From contig NC_037090.1 of the NCBI RefSeq assembly GCF_002994745.2, positions 11,963,501 to 12,027,500 on the forward strand: a DNA stretch of 64,000 nt, in the 5' to 3' direction. Shown here piece by piece: positions 24,699 to 37,831 of the stretch. The stretch is from Rosa chinensis (taxonomy: Eukaryota > Streptophyta > Magnoliopsida > Rosales > Rosaceae). The number at the start of each line of letters is the position of its first letter. Positions within the stretch are counted from its first letter, which is position 1. The translations under genes were made by a program, and so were the position numbers. Below the pieces are notes generated by a model, which saw only the letters and a program-made list of their open reading frames with translations, made no database searches and was not told where the DNA came from.

Positions 24699-27600
24699 AT
24701 GGACACTGTGGATCCTACGCGAGCTTTTGTCAAGAATGTTAAGCGTATCATCGTCAAGGTTATCATCGTTCGTCTTCACTGTCCCTAACGTTTGCATTCT
24801 GTGTTTTTCTGGGTTCGTTCTTCATATTTGGTTGTGTTGTGTGAAAGACGTGTAGAATCTTGGTTCTGATGAGCCGTGTTTTATTATTATTACTATTATT
24901 TTGCAGGAAAAAAGTATATATATTTATTGCTTCTATATAGCGATTTGTTTATATGTATATATGATTGATTATGTTTGTTCGGTGTTGGGACCGTTTCCCT
25001 GGTCCAAGAATCCTGGCCAGAAAATATAAATAGGTTATAGGGATTTAGTCATTTAGATTTATAATAAATGGGAAGGGACAACAAGGGTTGAGCTTCAGCC
25101 CAATTTTTGCAGAGTAGTTTCTGACTTGCGGGAGTGATGTTATAGTAGTATATAGATCCCTTTGTTAATTATACGTGTAGTCTGCAGGTGAAAATTTTGA
25201 GCTTTTTGATTGGTGGCTCTCAGTTTTGCAGTTTTTGGATTTTTTCTGTCGTCACAGGGTCTTGTGAGTCTTAAATTAATGGAGACTGTACATTATTCTA
25301 ATACAAAATGTGGGATAGGCCTCATAGTATAATCAGTTTCAGAATATTTTTTTTTTGGCGAAAGTAATCAGTTTCAGATTTGGTGGCTTATTCCCAGATT
25401 TTGTGGGATAAACAGCATTTTCATAAAGTTTGTGTCTTGGGGTATTTTCACAATTTGCAAAGATTCATTTTTACCCAATTTTATTTATTATTATTATTAT
25501 TTTATTTTATTTTAACTTTAGGTTTTACTCAGTTTCTGATGAAGATTGATTTATGATATTGCAGGTTGGCACTGCTGTGGTCACTCGTGGTGATGGAAGA
25601 CTGGCATTGGGTAGACTAGGATCTCTTTGTGAGCAGGTATGTAATTTTAGGAGGACAAGTTTCAGTTTGTTTATGCACTCATTGTATCGTATGAGCGGAA
25701 GAGTAATAAAAAGTGGTGTCTGCAAGTTTCAGTATGATTGAATTGGTCTTACTGTACATTAATAATGTGACTGATGATGACATGTTTTGATTGTTGTACT
25801 TGCAGCTTAAAGATATAAATTCTCAGGGCTATGAGGTTATTTTGGTGACCTCAGGAGCTGTTGGGCTTGGCCGTCAAAGGCTGAGATACAGGAGATTGGC
25901 AAATAGCAGGTAAGGATGGAGAATTTTTCTTTGTTGATTCTGATTTTTGGCATCAAATTGAGCAACCTGAAAAGAATGTTGTGTCTGAGACAAGTTTGTG
26001 CTTGTTTTGTAGCTTTGCTGATCTCCAAAACCCACAAAATGATTTTGATGGAAAGGCTTGTGCAGCTGTTGGACAGAGTAGTCTCATGGCTCTTTATGAT
26101 GCCATGTTCAGCCAGGTGAAAAATAATCTTCTTGCAATTTTATGTAGATTACAACAACGAGTATGTTCAGTTTGTCTATCGATTTTGCATTTACTCTGTA
26201 AACCAATTTTGTTGTGGGGAAAGTACTAATGTGGAACTCTTTAACGTGCAGCTTGATGTGACTTCTTCTCAGCTTCTCGTGACAGATAGTGTTTTCAGGG
26301 ATGAAGCTTTCAGAAAGCAGCTCTCTGAAACTGTGAAGTCCTTGTTAAAACTGAGGGTTATTCCCATATTCAACGAAAATGATGCAGTTAGTACTAGGAA
26401 GGCCCCTTATGAAGTATGCAACTCTACTTGTTTCTGTACTCTTTCAGTTGAATTTGTTTAGATATGCAGCTTTTTTCAGTCTTGCACGCTTTTACAAAAT
26501 GTTACAAAAATTCCTTCACAATGACATTGCATAAGTGTTCACACTCTGCATAGCGGTGGAGAAGCATCACTGCCATTTGTTTGTGATCTCATTGCTTCGT
26601 TTCTTTCCTTTTGGACCTGGGAGTGATCTAATATCATAATTTCGTCCTGGTTGTCTGTTATTAATTCCTATAATCATCAAGTTGCACTAGGAATCATATC
26701 TACTAATTGCCTTAAGGATATAACAGGTTAAGGCTATATTCCATATTAGCTGGACCACAAGGGATATATGTTTCACATTTTCTTTTTCCATGTTGTACTG
26801 AACACATATTCAGTTTTGCCCAACATCCATATTTTTGTCTCTCGCCCACTCCCTCTTCTAGGAAAACAAATCTTGTTAATTGCTCATGGCCCGTTTGGTA
26901 AGGTTTTTGTTTTTGAATTTTATTTTAAAGACAGAGAAGTGAAAATGAGAGAACTATGAGAAGAAAGATCTTTTTTTCTTTATTTTTTTTGGTCTGAAGG
27001 GAAGAAAAATTCTAGACGTGAAGTAGACAACAATCAATTTTTTTTTCCATGATATTTTTGTGCATTGTCCATCTCTCCCTGTCCCTCCCTTATACTTTCT
27101 CCTCTAAATTTCCATTCATATCCTCAACTAAATAATAACTGAAAATCAAAAACAAAAATGTTATCAAACGGGCTCTTAACTATTCTGTAATTGCATTAAG
27201 TGTGTTGCTTCTAATTGAAAGTTCTGTTTGCAGGACTCTTCTGGTATATTTTGGGACAATGATAGTTTGGCTGGTCTATTGGCCCTCGAACTGAAGGCTG
27301 ATCTTCTTGTGTTGCTAAGTGATGTAGAGGGTCTCTACAGTGGTCCTCCCACTGATCCAAAGTCAAAGTTAATCCGTACATACGTGAAAGAAAAACATCA
27401 TGGAGAAATAACATTTGGAGACAAGTCAAGGGTGGGCAGGGGGGGTATGACCGCTAAAGTCAATGCTGCTGTGTGTGCCGCTTATGGTGGAATCCCTGTT
27501 GTTATCACTAGGTGAATTCCAGCTTATGGTTAAATTGGATATCTCTCTTTAACATTTTCATCTGCTCCACAACCTTCAATTTGTTGCATATTTTATCTAA

Positions 27601-30600
27601 CTCTCCAATTTCTCAACCACCTGATGCACCTTGACAAAGAAACATTTACTTGAAAATCATCAAGTAAAGTGGAGTTAATGAATCAACTGTTTTTTTCCAA
27701 AGAAAGTTTATATATCAACTGTTTCTGAGTTTCTCTTGCAATTTTTTCTTTAACTTCATTGTAAGTTTCCTATAACATGTCTGTGGTTACTAGATTGATT
27801 TCCATTTTTTTTAAAACAGTGGCTATGCTAATGATAACATTATCAAAGTGCTTCAAGGAGAACGAATTGGTACTGTCTTTCATCAAGATGCACATTTGTG
27901 GACTCTGGTTAAAGAAGAATGTGCACGCGACTTGGCTGTTGCAGCACGGGAATGTTCTAGAAAGCTTCGAGTACTTAACTCCATAATCTTTTTTTTTTTT
28001 TTAATTGTGAAGCTTGATATATTGTTATGGTTTCTCCTGAAGATTCATTTTTTACTCCAGGGGAGCTTCTGGCTTCTGAATTCCTTGCTTATTTCATTAA
28101 TTGGATCCGAAGTAAAGAATTCATAGAGTAATTCAGCATGTAATGCAAACTATTTTTATTGCAGGCTCTAAACTCTCTGGATAGGAGGCAAATATTGCTC
28201 GATGTAGCTGATGCCTTGGAGGCAAATGAAAGTGACATTTTAGCTGAAAATGAAGCTGATATTGCAGCTGCGCAGGAAGCTGGATATGATGGGGCACTAA
28301 TAGCTCGGTTGGCCCTAAAGCCTGGGAAGGCATGTATTTTACTACTTTCCTAGTTGAAATTCTGTTTGATCTCTTAATCCCATATCACTTGGTTGTGGAT
28401 TAACATGTTTTTTTGATATCTACAGATTTCTGCACTTGCAAAATCTATGCGTCAACTTGCAGACATGGAAGAGCCCATTGGCCAGGTCTTGCAGAAAACA
28501 GAGGTCAGGATACCGTACTAGTTCTTATGACTCATAAATTTATGAACATGTTGTGATACAGATTTTAGAATTTATATACATTTAAATGATAGGTATAGAA
28601 GTTTTTTTACCCATCTCAAGCATCTTGCAGTGCTGCTAATATCTGATTTTCCACCATGACACAAGATTAGAATTTATTGTTTAAACTACATAGAAGTTAA
28701 ATTTAATTAAAAAATAAACTTGTTTCAGTATGCTTTCTTTCCATTGCTCTGAGATTAACTATCAAGTATGCCATTTTAACTTTAAGATACACTTCTCCCT
28801 TTGCTCTTGCATGCAGGTTGCAGATGGACTTGTCTTAGAGAAAGTGACTTGTCCCTTGGGTGTTCTTTTGGTTGTTTTTGAGTCTCGACCTGATGCCCTT
28901 GTTCAGGTAGAGATAAAGTACCATTATATTGTATATTCCTGCATCTTTAAACATCTATGCACATGTTGAAAACTTACTAGTAATTAGTACATTTCCAATG
29001 GACTATATGTAGTCACTTCTCAACCTTATTGGTTAGCAATAATTTTAAAATATTGCTAGCAAGCCATCCACTCCTTAATGATAAGAAAATTGAATGACAA
29101 TGTAACATACTTTCTCTGATTATTTAAGTGAACAATGAACCTGCCATAAGCTCTTATTTTGGCACTGGCCTCTTTATTTTTTTAGTTTTTGTTGGTTTTT
29201 TTTTTTCAAGGAAACATTCTTGATCTTGCATTTTTGTATCTCTGCTAGTGTATTTTAATTTACAACCCTACAAAATTTTGTTTGAATTTGTTTCATTGTG
29301 TTCATGTAGTATTTTCAATGTAATGACGATTACCTGTTCATATGATTCAATAGATAGCTTCATTAGCAATTCAAAGTCGGAATGGTCTTCTGCTTAAAGG
29401 TGGGAAAGAAGCCAAGAGGTCAAATGCTATCTTGCACAAGGTTTGAGACTCTAGAGGCTGGCACTTTATTAGTACATTTATAAATGTTCTGGAGCTGTTT
29501 TCTCTGCTACGTGTTCCTAATTTAAATTGTTGTTCGCTAGTTTAACTTTCTTCTTTTTGCAGGTCATCACCAAAGCAATCCCAGATACTGTTGGTGGCAA
29601 GCTTATTGGACTTGTAACTTCAAGAGATGATATTCCTGATCTGCTGAAGGTGGGCACAAAAGTTAAAGGTTATTTGTGTGTGTGTGTGTGTGTGTTTTTT
29701 TTTTTTAATATATGACGAAACCTAATATATTTGTTCTGTTATAGCTCGATGATGTGATAGATCTTGTCATCCCTAGAGGCAGTAATAAACTCGTTTCTCA
29801 AATCAAGGAGTCGACAAAGATACCTGTTCTTGGTCATGCCGGTAAGATAAATAGGATAGACATTGTGCGTACACCCTACCATTGCAAACTAGCTAGAGTT
29901 TCAGCAAAATTCTGTTTTTTTTTTTTATGCATGCAGATGGGATCTGCCATGTTTATATCGATAAGTCAGCTAATTTGGAGATGGCAAAGCGCATTGTTCA
30001 TGATGCAAAGACAGATTATCCTGCAGCCTGTAATGCAATGGTAATTTCACTTTTGCTATCCATCTCCATTTCCAAACTACCACATGAACATATTTTATGC
30101 ATTTGACATTCCATGTGCCGCATGTCTTGAAATTACTCTTTTTTTTTTCTTTCTGGCAGGAAACACTTCTTGTACACCAGGATTTGTTTAACAATGGTCA
30201 GCTTAATGAGATAATCACACAACTCCGAGAGTCAGGTTTGACACCATGTGTAGACTTATATCCCAACAAGTTGTAAGACTTATAAGATGTCTCTGACTAC
30301 TAACATGTCACTTCTACCAATGTTTCATATTTGATACTCACAAACTAGATTTTGGTGACATGTAACCAGTAACAACAAACTAGGATACGAGATGCCCGAC
30401 CTTGGTGGCATGAGTTGAATCACCTCCCCTTTTAGTTATCAATCTTCACCTAAAATTTGACAGGCAGGAATATATGGACATTAATTACATGGGGATGTGC
30501 TGAAAGAAATATAGTCTGAAATACATTGTGATTAGTAGATTGAGGACATTTGGGCACAAGTTGAAACTTGGCAAATGTTGGGGTTACTATAGCTGGTAGA

Positions 30601-32228
30601 TTTACTACCTTTGACAGTATGATTTTATCCTCTGCTTTAACCAAGAAGAGGAAGGCCAAAACTTGGCCTTGATCTAGTGAAAGCAGAAAAAGAACTGGTG
30701 TAAAGTTTGACCAGAATGTTAAGGTTGTGACTGTTACTAGAATCAAATTTCTAGCCAGCCATTGAGAATGAATTTTCAATGAAAAAATGTGATGAATTTG
30801 TTAAGCTGATATTTAGCTTGTACTTATTTATTTTCTATGACTTGGTGACTTTGTTTCTATTCCTGTGGGTACAATTTTCTGCAATTAAATATCTAGCCAG
30901 TCATTGAGAATGAAATTTCAATGAAAAAAATGTGATGAATATGTTTGTGAGCTGATATTTAGCTTGTACTTGTTTCTTTTTTATGACTTGGTGACTTTGT
31001 TTCTATTCCTATGGGTACAATTTTACTTACAGTTTTAGTTATTCTCTTCCTGATAATAGTGAACTTGAAAAGATAGCCACTTAATGAAATCAACCCTCTT
31101 GGTTGCAGGTGTTACTTTGTATGGTGGACCACATGCAGCAGTTTTGTTAAATCTTTCAGAGACAAGCACATTGCATCACGAGTACAGTTCAATGGCTTGC
31201 ACAGTTGAAATTGTAGATGATGTGCATGATGCAGTTGACCACATTCATGTATATGGAAGGTCAATCCATTTCTCATATTCCGTCTCTTCCCCCCTTTTAA
31301 TTTCTGTACAGATTAATTTTTTCAGTTATTTCTCCATTCTGACTTTTTCACCTCCTCTCTCTCCCCATTTTCTCTTTTGCAGTGGTCACACTGAATGCAT
31401 TGTTACTGAAGATGATGAAGTTGCTGAATATTTCTTAAGCCAAGTTGACAGGTAAGCATGGTTCATGCATATATGTAAATCGTCTTACAGTTAAATTAAG
31501 TATGAGACAAAGTAGAGCATGTCTCACTGATTTCCGGAATCATATTTTCAAGTTGCACTTCTTGATGGGTAATGCTTTTTGTATCTACAGCGCTGCAGTA
31601 TTTCACAATGCAAGTACACGATTCTGCGACGGAGCTCGATTTGGTCTTGGTGCAGAGGTAGGTAATCTGCGAGTAGACCTGGTATTGAGTATCAAACTTT
31701 TCTTTTCCCCCTCATCTTTGACTCAAATATTGGCTGAACAGGTTGGGATAAGTACAAGCAGGATTCACGCTCGAGGTCCTGTAGGAGTTGAAGGACTGCT
31801 AACAACCAGATGGTATGAAATAGGAATTCTGCATTATCTTCTGTTTTATATGCTTAATACTTTTTATATACTGATAAACTAATATAGATTTGCCCATCAA
31901 TCTCTATTTGTTTATGGTGGTTAGCTTTCCTAGAATGTATTCTTTATGTTTCCATAAAGAACCAAATGCGATGGTTAAAATTATGTGGAAAATGTCTGAA
32001 TGTGCAGTATTGATTGATATTTTGGCAAATTTAACATGCAAGATACTTGGCAGTAGATCATAATACTCTTTGGTGCTATGAATTCTAGGGCCCTTAGAGC
32101 AGGATAACATTGTTACATGATCATTTCCGTTTTGTAACAAATGCAGGACTCTGAGGGGGAAAGGGCAGATCGTCGATGGTGATAATGGGGTCGAATACAC
32201 TCACAAGAATTTACTTAAAAGTTCCTAA
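24699..32228 (+). CDS. P5CS: Delta-1-pyrroline-5-carboxylate synthetase
   Basis: This bifunctional enzyme turns glutamate into glutamate-5-semialdehyde with ATP and NADPH, the rate-setting step of proline synthesis. Twenty exons give 717 aa, the usual family length: 24699-24758, 25565-25636, 25806-25909, 26013-26115, 26252-26413, 27234-27511, 27820-27970, 28165-28329, 28426-28503, 28817-28906, 29354-29440, 29563-29649, 29745-29841, 29937-30040, 30160-30235, 31109-31259, 31383-31451, 31591-31657, 31742-31812, 32147-32228. Residues about 1-300 are the glutamate-5-kinase part ([26 protein letters not shown]); the remainder is the reductase with its likely catalytic Cys543 in [12 protein letters not shown]. 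Phe128 (SVFRDEAF) sits where proline feedback is sensed in the family. Intron 8 begins with GC, not GT. It appears intact. Confidence 0.96.
30750..31024 (+). repeat. Tandem duplication in P5CS intron 15
   Basis: A unit of about 140 bp (CTAGCCAGYCATTGAGAATG through GGGTACAATTTT) is present twice head to tail with around a dozen differences, both inside the 873-bp intron between exons 15 and 16. Confidence 0.85.
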
Positions 32229-32782
32229 ATCTCGGTGGCAGAGTAAAGCTTTATAGAACACAATTACATATCAATGTTAACCTTGTCGACCTCATGCGTA
32301 GCTGCAGTCTATTATTTCTCAATTATAGTGTAGGAGTACCTAGTATCCTTGCTCCATAGATACTATATATTCTATTATCATGTAATTTCACTCTTATTCC
32401 CTTTGCCAGATTTTGATTACCTGGATTATATAAGGGGCCTCATGTTATCATCCTTTTTTTTTCGGTGAGAACATGCATGTAATCATCCTTCTACTGATGA
32501 ATGATTTTATCATTTGTGTTGGCTATGCTTATAGGCTATGGGGTGCAGGAATTTAAATTCTTAGGTGCATGAGCTTTTCTTTTCCAATTTAGAGATAGGT
32601 TAGATCAAGGTTATGTCTCTCGTACCAAAATCTACTCTTTTGGGTAGGCCGTACTTCCTGAGTTGCAGTGATTGAGCAAATGGAGAAATTGGAAGCAATA
32701 TAAGCTTCAAAATGGAGAAATTTCCCAAGCTTAATCTTGGTTATAAACGCCGACTATCAGTTCCATTTATGAAATTATAACA
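32229..32782. other. P5CS 3' flank
   Basis: This contains the 3' UTR and downstream AT-rich DNA. No further gene seen. Confidence 0.6.
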
Positions 32783-32793
32783 ACATAATTAAG

Positions 32794-34060
32794 CAAAAAA
32801 AAAGAGAAAAAAGAACGCGCCTCACGCGCCTGGTTTTCCTGACAGAGAGTGATGCTCCGTCCGGCGGCGCATCCTTGTTACGTCATCGTCGGACGGGTCT
32901 GTGTTGTTTTTACGCAGTCCGGAGGGGGGCTCAGGCGAAGACGTGGCCGTGGGAAGGTGGCAGGTTGTGGTCGGTCTGTGAGTTCTCGATGCAGCTTGTG
33001 GACTTCTGCAGGTGAGGAGCGGAGGTGCGGCGCTGTTGAGCGGCGGGATGTTCTGGTGTCATCTTTGCTTCTAAGTTCTGGGAGTGGGCGGCGGCGATTT
33101 GGTGTTCTGGGCATAGTCGATCCAGATCTGGATCTATTCTGTCTGTGGATCCGGATGCTGTTGCCGTTCAGACTCATGTCGGGGTGGCCCGATGTTTTGC
33201 GGCGCAGCTGTGTGGCGTCTCGGTGCTGGGATGGGTGGGTACCTGGTCGTCTTGGGTGCTTGTTCAGGCTGCGGTGGGATGGTGATCGAATCGGGTGGAC
33301 TCATGGTGATCGGAGGGCTGAGAGAGACGGTGCTCCTCGCAGGCGATTTCATGCCAGTCGGACGGTGTGGATCTGGCTTGCAGGACGGCGGCGTGCGGCT
33401 TGCAGTCTGTGCTCCTCTTTGGTTGGGCTATGTGCGGTTTGGACCTGGGCTCTGGGCCCAAATTCGCTTTATTGTTTTAAGTTTTATTGTTTTTTGTCTT
33501 TTTCAGGTAATGGTGGCTATATGCCAGTAATAAGTCCCTGCCGAGTTGTGGCAGGGCGACGTGGGCTTGGTCCCGGACTGCACCCTTTGTGTGCCTGGTC
33601 TGTCCTAGGTAGGCAGCGAGTTCCTTGCGTTTGCAAATGGTCGCGGTCCTCTAGTGGCAGTAATGTTTCTGCACTAGCTAGGCGGCGAGTTCCTTGCGTT
33701 TGCAAATGGTTGCTGCCTCCTAGTGGCAGGGTGAAACTGCGTGTCGTAGGAGTTCTCTCCCGACGGCAACATAACAGAAAAGTTGTGCCTATGGCATTTA
33801 TGCTACGTAGTCATCGAGTTCTCTTTCTGTTATGTCACCGCAATGTTAAAGCAAATGGAGAAGCCAGTAGTGCGCTCTTTGCTAATTGGTGCTTATTTGA
33901 ATACATGTTTTTTGTAGAGTTTCCTGATATCATTTCGGGTCGTACTCTTTATGCTTATTGTAATCAGGGGTTTAGGCTAAATGTCCCCCCCTTGTATTCA
34001 ACAGTTTCATTAATGAAGGCGTGAGGGCAGCCGCACCGGCCCTTTTCAAAAAAAAAAAAA
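32794..34060 (+). mobile_element. 1.27-kb GC-rich non-autonomous retroposon
   Basis: It has an 11-bp target duplication ACATAATTAAG (32783-32793 and 34061-34071) and a 3' A-tract (34048-34060). The first 650 bp are strikingly GC-rich against the surrounding AT-rich DNA. The 3' end TTTCATTAATGAAGGCG, then a short G/C segment and the A-tract, looks like a plant LINE tail. A 391-aa open frame (32849-34024) shows no reverse transcriptase or other known domain and has a compositional look. A 69-bp-period repeat (33611 and 33680, GAGTTCCTTGCGTTTGCAA) lies inside. An internally deleted LINE or retroposed transcript fits best. Confidence 0.75.
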
Positions 34061-34065
34061 ACATA

Positions 34066-34175
34066 ATTAAGAACAAATATGTATGCCAGTTTTTTCATTT
34101 ATTCAGCAGTAGAATGAAGTCGAAGAACAAATGTGTATGCCAGTTCCATTTATGAAATGATAACAACATAATGTT
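34066..34175. repeat. Local repeat shared with AKR intron 3
   Basis: AGAACAAATRTGTATGCCAGTT occurs at about 34070 and again at 34122. The first copy with its tail ATTCAGCAG.AGAATGA also matches 43370-43411 inside intron 3 of the first aldo-keto reductase gene. The word TTCCATTTATGAAAT.ATAACAACATAAT is found both left (32759) and right (34142) of the retroposon. Confidence 0.7.
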
Positions 34176-34427
34176 GTCACGATATCAGCAGGGTCTGGTA
34201 TTTGAATCGACACCTTGCCAGAGGGCCATCCCAAGTTGTATTTATTGGTAGTATATAAAGATTAACCCTGAAATCCAGTTTAATTAACATTGTATTATTA
34301 CTTCATAGCTGCAGGCACTACAATCTGGGTTCTCCAGAAGGCACAATGTAGAAATGACTCGTGGATATTCAGACGAGGCCATGTTGCTCATTCTCATTGG
34401 TTAGCTAATTTCTTCTCTCATCTGCAA

Positions 34428-37400
34428 CTAAAGAATCATGATCGAGTTATTTTCTTCACAATAATTAGGATGATACGAGGTTCCACATTGCACTATGGTT
34501 TCCACAAGCTCTCCTACATTTTCATGGAATACAAGCTGGTATCCACAATTGCGCACCACCAAGTCCTGGCTTTTACCAGAATATGTGATTTTCATTGTGC
34601 AGTCATTCATCAGCTCATTTAAAATTGACCGACGTGATATATAAGTTATCGAGATGAAACTAGTCCGCTTCAACTGAATAAGTTCTGACGTTCTTTCATG
34701 CTTGCGGCTGGTCGTGCTCAAACCTGTGCTGGCTTGCACATGACATTCCACGACATAACAATAAGGCAGGAGAGATGGATCCCCGTGTATTGTGAAAGCA
34801 GCACAAATTGCAATTCCTTTTAAATCTCTCATAGATCCCAAACTGGAATTTAGAGGGATGGTTACTGAGGAACCATTGACACTGCAGAACCACTCTGGAA
34901 GTTTGTATTGTGGATAAGATTGGCTATGCATTATGTACCGATGAGAATATTCCTGTAAAAAAATAATGATATTTAATTAGTCTAGCTATTGTGTACGAGT
35001 GTGTCGGATGAGAGAGGGTTGAGAGAGAGACCTGAAGGATTTCCTTCAAAGCAGATGCAGTGTGCGGATTTAGGGGGATGCCTACTATGCAGTAGGTTTT
35101 CTCTCCTAATTGTTGACCCTATATAAAGGAAATTTGACGTTCAACAGAAATGCATAAAAGAGAGAGAAAGAAAGGTGCAAAGTCTGTACATCATTGGATA
35201 TTGAATCAAAATAAGAGAAATACCTCATAGAAATCTAAAGGCAGTGACTCCATGCGTTCTTCTAGAGAGACAGTAGAGTCAATTGTGCAGCCTTGATCCT
35301 CTGTCGACATGAGCAAATGAGTTCTGGACCAATCTGAATCTCCTGAAGTCGATTCCCCTCCTTGTTTCTTCATGGTCAACTTTGTTTCTTGAACGGAATA
35401 CACTTTCCTAAACTCTCTACTTCTTCTTACAACAACAGAAATGCTTTTTATTGCTTGGATAAACCCTAAAACATCTTGCTCGTGCTTCAATAGACGACTA
35501 CCACTCATTTTCACTTGCACAGCTGTGTTATCAGTTCTAGTGAAAACCTCAATGCTACTGCACTCCTCGAAGCCATTCAAACGTTGAGAAAACCACGCAT
35601 GTGTTATGTATAGCCAATATCCATTTGGCCCAGTGAATGGAATGTCTTTGACATTTAGCTCGTGACATAAAGTTTCTTTTCGACGAGGACCTTCTTTGGT
35701 TTCGAAGTAACAATCTAACTCGTGCATAACTTTTAAATCACATCCAGTATCAAAGTCATCATGCATTCGAAAACAAACATACAGAGCATATCCTATCCAC
35801 GGCCTGCTTTTATTATATAACTCTGTAGGCAGCTGGATGGTTATAAAAGAGCTGTAGCTTTTATTGGTAAACCACCCTGGAATTATGAAGACTTCAACTG
35901 AAACACCGTATGTTGTTTTCAACTGTGGATTTCCTTCCACCTGCATAGGGAAAAAAATTGTTAAATGTTCGTAAGTTGACACTATTATCATGGTATGAAG
36001 AGGGCCTAGAGAGAGCTAGAGACCTCATTAATGTCATGATATCTTTGCAGCACTGCTATGAACTCTAACTCTGGCATAATGACCAAACATTCTGGGGATA
36101 CGGAACGCTTAATAATAGCAAGTCGTCCTTCCTCTCCTGAAGGCCATACTTCATACTGATCAGAATCACTTCTCAGTGAGGTACAACCATCCGTCCAAAT
36201 GTATTCCACGGTTATTGGAAGTTTTGGCAGTGACTGCAATTTGCTACAATCTCTCAAGCACAGATCCCAAAGGTTAGAAAGTCGGCTGATGCTCTGGGGG
36301 AGACTTGTAAAATTGTTTCCCCTTAGATATAGATACTTCAACGAGGATAAGCAGTCCAAATCATTAGGGATTGCTCCATCAAATAAATTGCAGTAACTTA
36401 GATCTAGTTCGGTCAAAAAACATAAACCTAAAAGTGAAAAAGGTGACAACAAGCCCATTGCAGGGCATAGAGCTGGAAACCAGCCGAAGACCAATGACGA
36501 AGACAACATGCCTGTGCAGCCGGAACAGGATAACACTTTGAGGTTCTTAAGATACACAATGGATGATGGCATCTGTCGTATGGCAGTTCCACTCACATCA
36601 AGCTCTTCCAGACTTTCCACACCCCCTAAGGTCAATGGAATTTCATCAAGATTGGAGCAGCCTGATAGATTGATGGTTTTAAGGGATGTCAAATGGTAAA
36701 TGACACTCGGAAGTCTAAGAAGTTTTTTGCAATCACTTAAATTCAACAACATAAGACCAGTCAGGAACTCAATGGACGAAGGTAGTTCTTGTATAGCTGT
36801 CCCATCTAAACAAATCTTTGACAAGCATTTCATATCTCCCACAATCTCTGGAAATCTCTTGAGCTTGGAGCAACCGGAAAGAATAAAAGTTTCAAGAGAT
36901 TCCATGCTGACCTTGCATGTAATGCTCTCAAGACTTTTACAATTCCTCATGTTTACTAAGACAAGTTTCTTGAGATTTCTAATGGATGGATGAACACTAG
37001 ATAATTTAGTGCAACCTTCAAGAATCAGCCTTTCAAGATTTGGGACTCCGGTAAAGTCTGGGGTTTCTGTCAAACTTTCAGAATCAGTGAGTTCAATAGA
37101 CTTCAACCTCTCTAATGCCTGTAATAGACAAGGTAAATGTTAATCAGTAAAATTTTAATCTTCCTAGTTTACTTAGTATTATGCATGAGAAAATTGTTAC
37201 CTTGAATCCCTTCCATAATTGTTTTATATTGCTGCAACACATGGTCAGTTCAACAAGTTTGCTTGAAGGGAAATTTGATGGAAATAACTTCAGAGGATAT
37301 CGTTCCCATTGGACAACTCGCAACTCAGTAGAAAGATACTTGAGGCCTTCAGGAAGTACCACATCACAATATATTCCAAGCAATCTTAGATTTTTCATCA

Positions 37401-37790
37401 TCAAGAAGGTTTCACAGTTCAATTGTACCTTTCTTTGTTGAGGTGACTTTAGGACTAACCCTTCAACTACTTTGGTTCCCTGCTTAATTAGAATAATAAG
37501 CATGAAAAGATATTGAATAATCTTATTGTAGAAAGAATGGAAGTATAGAACAATTAACGTCTTTTAAATATGAGGATGTAATTGCAAACCCTTTTTTTTT
37601 TAGCACATTTTCCTTATAATGACTAATGAGATTCATGCAAAAGGGAAAGGAAGAGAGTGGCATTTGTGAAAAAGCAGGTGCCAGCCAAATTCAGCCCCTT
37701 TTAAATATTTATTGCAAGATAATGCATTATTGAGCATGCGTATTATTGATATGTTCGCTTAAGGTTGTGTTCTTATTATACTGTAAACTA

Positions 37791-37831
<41 letters not shown>

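Noticed and set aside
32849..34024. 391-aa protein gene
   Set aside because: It lies inside the retroposon bounded by a target duplication, has no domain, and several overlapping frames on both strands are equally open because the DNA is GC-rich.
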